Shown here: piece after piece, positions 5,154 to 5,743 of the stretch | Layout of the letters: the number at the start of each line of letters is the position of its first letter | Position numbering within the stretch: position 1 is the stretch's first letter | Source: Treponema sp. | GTDB taxonomy: Bacteria > Spirochaetota > Spirochaetia > Treponematales > Treponemataceae | Direction of reading: 5' to 3' | Length of the DNA: 5,743 nt | Assembly: GCA_016292805.1 (NCBI GenBank) | Contig: JAEDFM010000071.1 | Span: forward strand, 1 to 5,743 | The notes under the pieces: generated by a model | The model's input: only the letters and a program-made list of their open reading frames with translations | Told to the model about the DNA's origin: nothing | The model's database searches: none | Made by a program: the position numbers and the translations under genes

Positions 5154-5253
5154 GTGCGTTAGGGTATGGAGCCACGCCGAAGGCGGTCCGAAGGACTGAG
5201 CGTAGCGGAATGGCGGAACACCCGACCTTGAGCGATAGCGAAAGGTAACGCCC
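5154..5253. repeat. GC-rich structured repeat (REP/MITE-like) in the gpmI leader
   Basis: This block of about 100 bp is clearly richer in GC than everything around it. Its ends are inverted copies, GCGTTA (5156-5161) and TAACGC (5246-5251); extending them gives 9 of 12 matches. Inside are two adjacent hairpins with GAA loops, CGCC-GAA-GGCG (5175-5185) and GTCC-GAA-GGAC (5186-5196), two copies of GCGGAA (5205-5210 and 5213-5218), and two near-copies of TGAGCG(A)TAGCG (from 5197 and from 5229). It encodes no protein of its own; minus-strand frames through it are by-products. I associate this type of repeat with Treponema genomes, from memory. Its right end lies 2-3 nt before the gpmI ribosome binding site. 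Confidence 0.75.
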
Positions 5254-5266
5254 ACAGGAGATATAA

Positions 5267-5743
5267 ATGGCAGATACAATGCATGCTTTGGAAAAAAATC
5301 CAAATTGGAAAGGACGCCGGGGACCAGTTGTTCTGGTTATTATGGACGGTGTTGGTTATGGTAAATATGAAGAAGGGGATGCTGTAAAGGCTTCGAAAAT
5401 GAAGTACCTGGACTGGTTCACAGCTAACTGTCCACACACACAGCTTAAGGCTCACGGTACAGCTGTTGGTCTTCCAAGTGACGATGATATGGGTAACTCT
5501 GAAGTTGGTCACAATGCTATTGGTTGTGGTCGTGTTTTTGCTCAGGGTGCTAAGCTTGTTGGTGAATCTATTTCTTCTGGCACAATGTTCCAGGGTGCTA
5601 CTTGGAAAAAGCTTGTAAAAAATGTTCAGGATAAAAACTCTACATTCCACTTGATGGGATTGGTTTCTGACGGTAACGTTCACTCTCACATTGATCACCT
5701 TAAGGCTATGATTGCTCAGGCTCACAAAGAAGGTGTAAAAACT
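5267..5743 (+). CDS. gpmI: 2,3-bisphosphoglycerate-independent phosphoglycerate mutase (N-terminal part)
   Basis: This enzyme interconverts 3- and 2-phosphoglycerate in glycolysis and gluconeogenesis in the cytoplasm, using two Mn2+ (or similar) ions and a phosphoserine intermediate. The ATG follows AGGAG (5256-5260) with 6-nt spacing. The first 159 residues are present and the gene runs off the window; full-length family members have about 510-560 residues. Visible landmarks are the metal ligand Asp27 in VIMDGVG, the catalytic Ser78 in DDDMGNSEVGH, and the substrate-binding segment VSDGNVHSHIDH (133-144, His139). The segments KAHGTAVGLPSDDDMGNSEV and RVFAQGAKLV resemble the plant and trypanosomatid branch of the family, not the Bacillus type, which reads about 'RIVYQDLTRI' there. 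The codons favour GGT, GCT and GTT, as expected of a highly expressed gene. The leader contains a GC-rich hairpin repeat. Confidence 0.96.
   Translation, partial: MADTMHALEKNPNWKGRRGPVVLVIMDGVGYGKYEEGDAVKASKMKYLDWFTANCPHTQLKAHGTAVGLPSDDDMGNSEVGHNAIGCGRVFAQGAKLVGESISSGTMFQGATWKKLVKNVQDKNSTFHLMGLVSDGNVHSHIDHLKAMIAQAHKEGVKT

Noticed and set aside
5049..5303. Minus-strand open frame of 84 codons
   Set aside because: Most of its sequence is a translation of the repeat at 5154-5253; there is no ribosome binding site and no believable protein.
5159..5725. Long minus-strand open frame (188 codons) through the gpmI region
   Set aside because: It lies antisense to a certain gpmI coding region, its product has no coherent domain, and its end comes from the GC-rich repeat.

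Overview
The window is AT-rich and reads like a Treponema or close spirochaete relative, probably a host-associated (gut or rumen) species. The reasons are the low GC, the codon use, a PinRed-like mix of familiar housekeeping genes with one lineage-type hypothetical protein, a Phd/YefM antitoxin with the 'PITRFNKGEA' motif, and a GC-rich hairpin repeat of a kind I associate with Treponema genomes. The taxonomy is inference from memory, not from a search.

Layout, left to right. Positions 1-96 hold the probable tail of a plus-strand gene. It converges on a large minus-strand gene (159-1874) for a cytoplasmic, partly coiled-coil protein of unknown function. Upstream of that, on the same strand and only 60 nt away, is rlpA (1935-2654), an exported DPBB+SPOR cell-wall protein; the two may be cotranscribed, although the second gene also has its own promoter. 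rlpA is divergent from a plus-strand PlsC-family acyltransferase (2692-3939), which carries a zinc ribbon and an extra C-terminal domain. The gap between the two start codons is 37 nt and holds two extended -10 elements that point at each other. tRNA-Ala(UGC) follows (3984-4057) with a strong terminator (4060-4092).

The right-hand third starts with a self-contained toxin-antitoxin module (4185-5031): a promoter with a palindrome exactly between its -35 and -10, a Phd/YefM-type antitoxin, and a PIN-domain toxin joined to it by an ATGA overlap. After the toxin come about four degenerate units of roughly 10 nt, then a promoter and a structured GC-rich repeat of about 100 bp (5154-5253). That repeat sits in the leader of gpmI, just before its ribosome binding site. 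gpmI (5267 to the window end, partial) encodes the glycolytic cofactor-independent phosphoglycerate mutase, of the branch resembling plant enzymes.

Functionally, rlpA and the acyltransferase both concern the envelope (peptidoglycan and phospholipid). The tRNA and gpmI are core genes. The toxin-antitoxin pair and the repeats between them look like acquired material lodged between core genes. I see no CRISPR array, prophage or complete insertion sequence. The most unusual items are the gpmI leader repeat, the acyltransferase domain fusion, the facing promoters at 2654-2708, and the unrecognised 571-residue protein.
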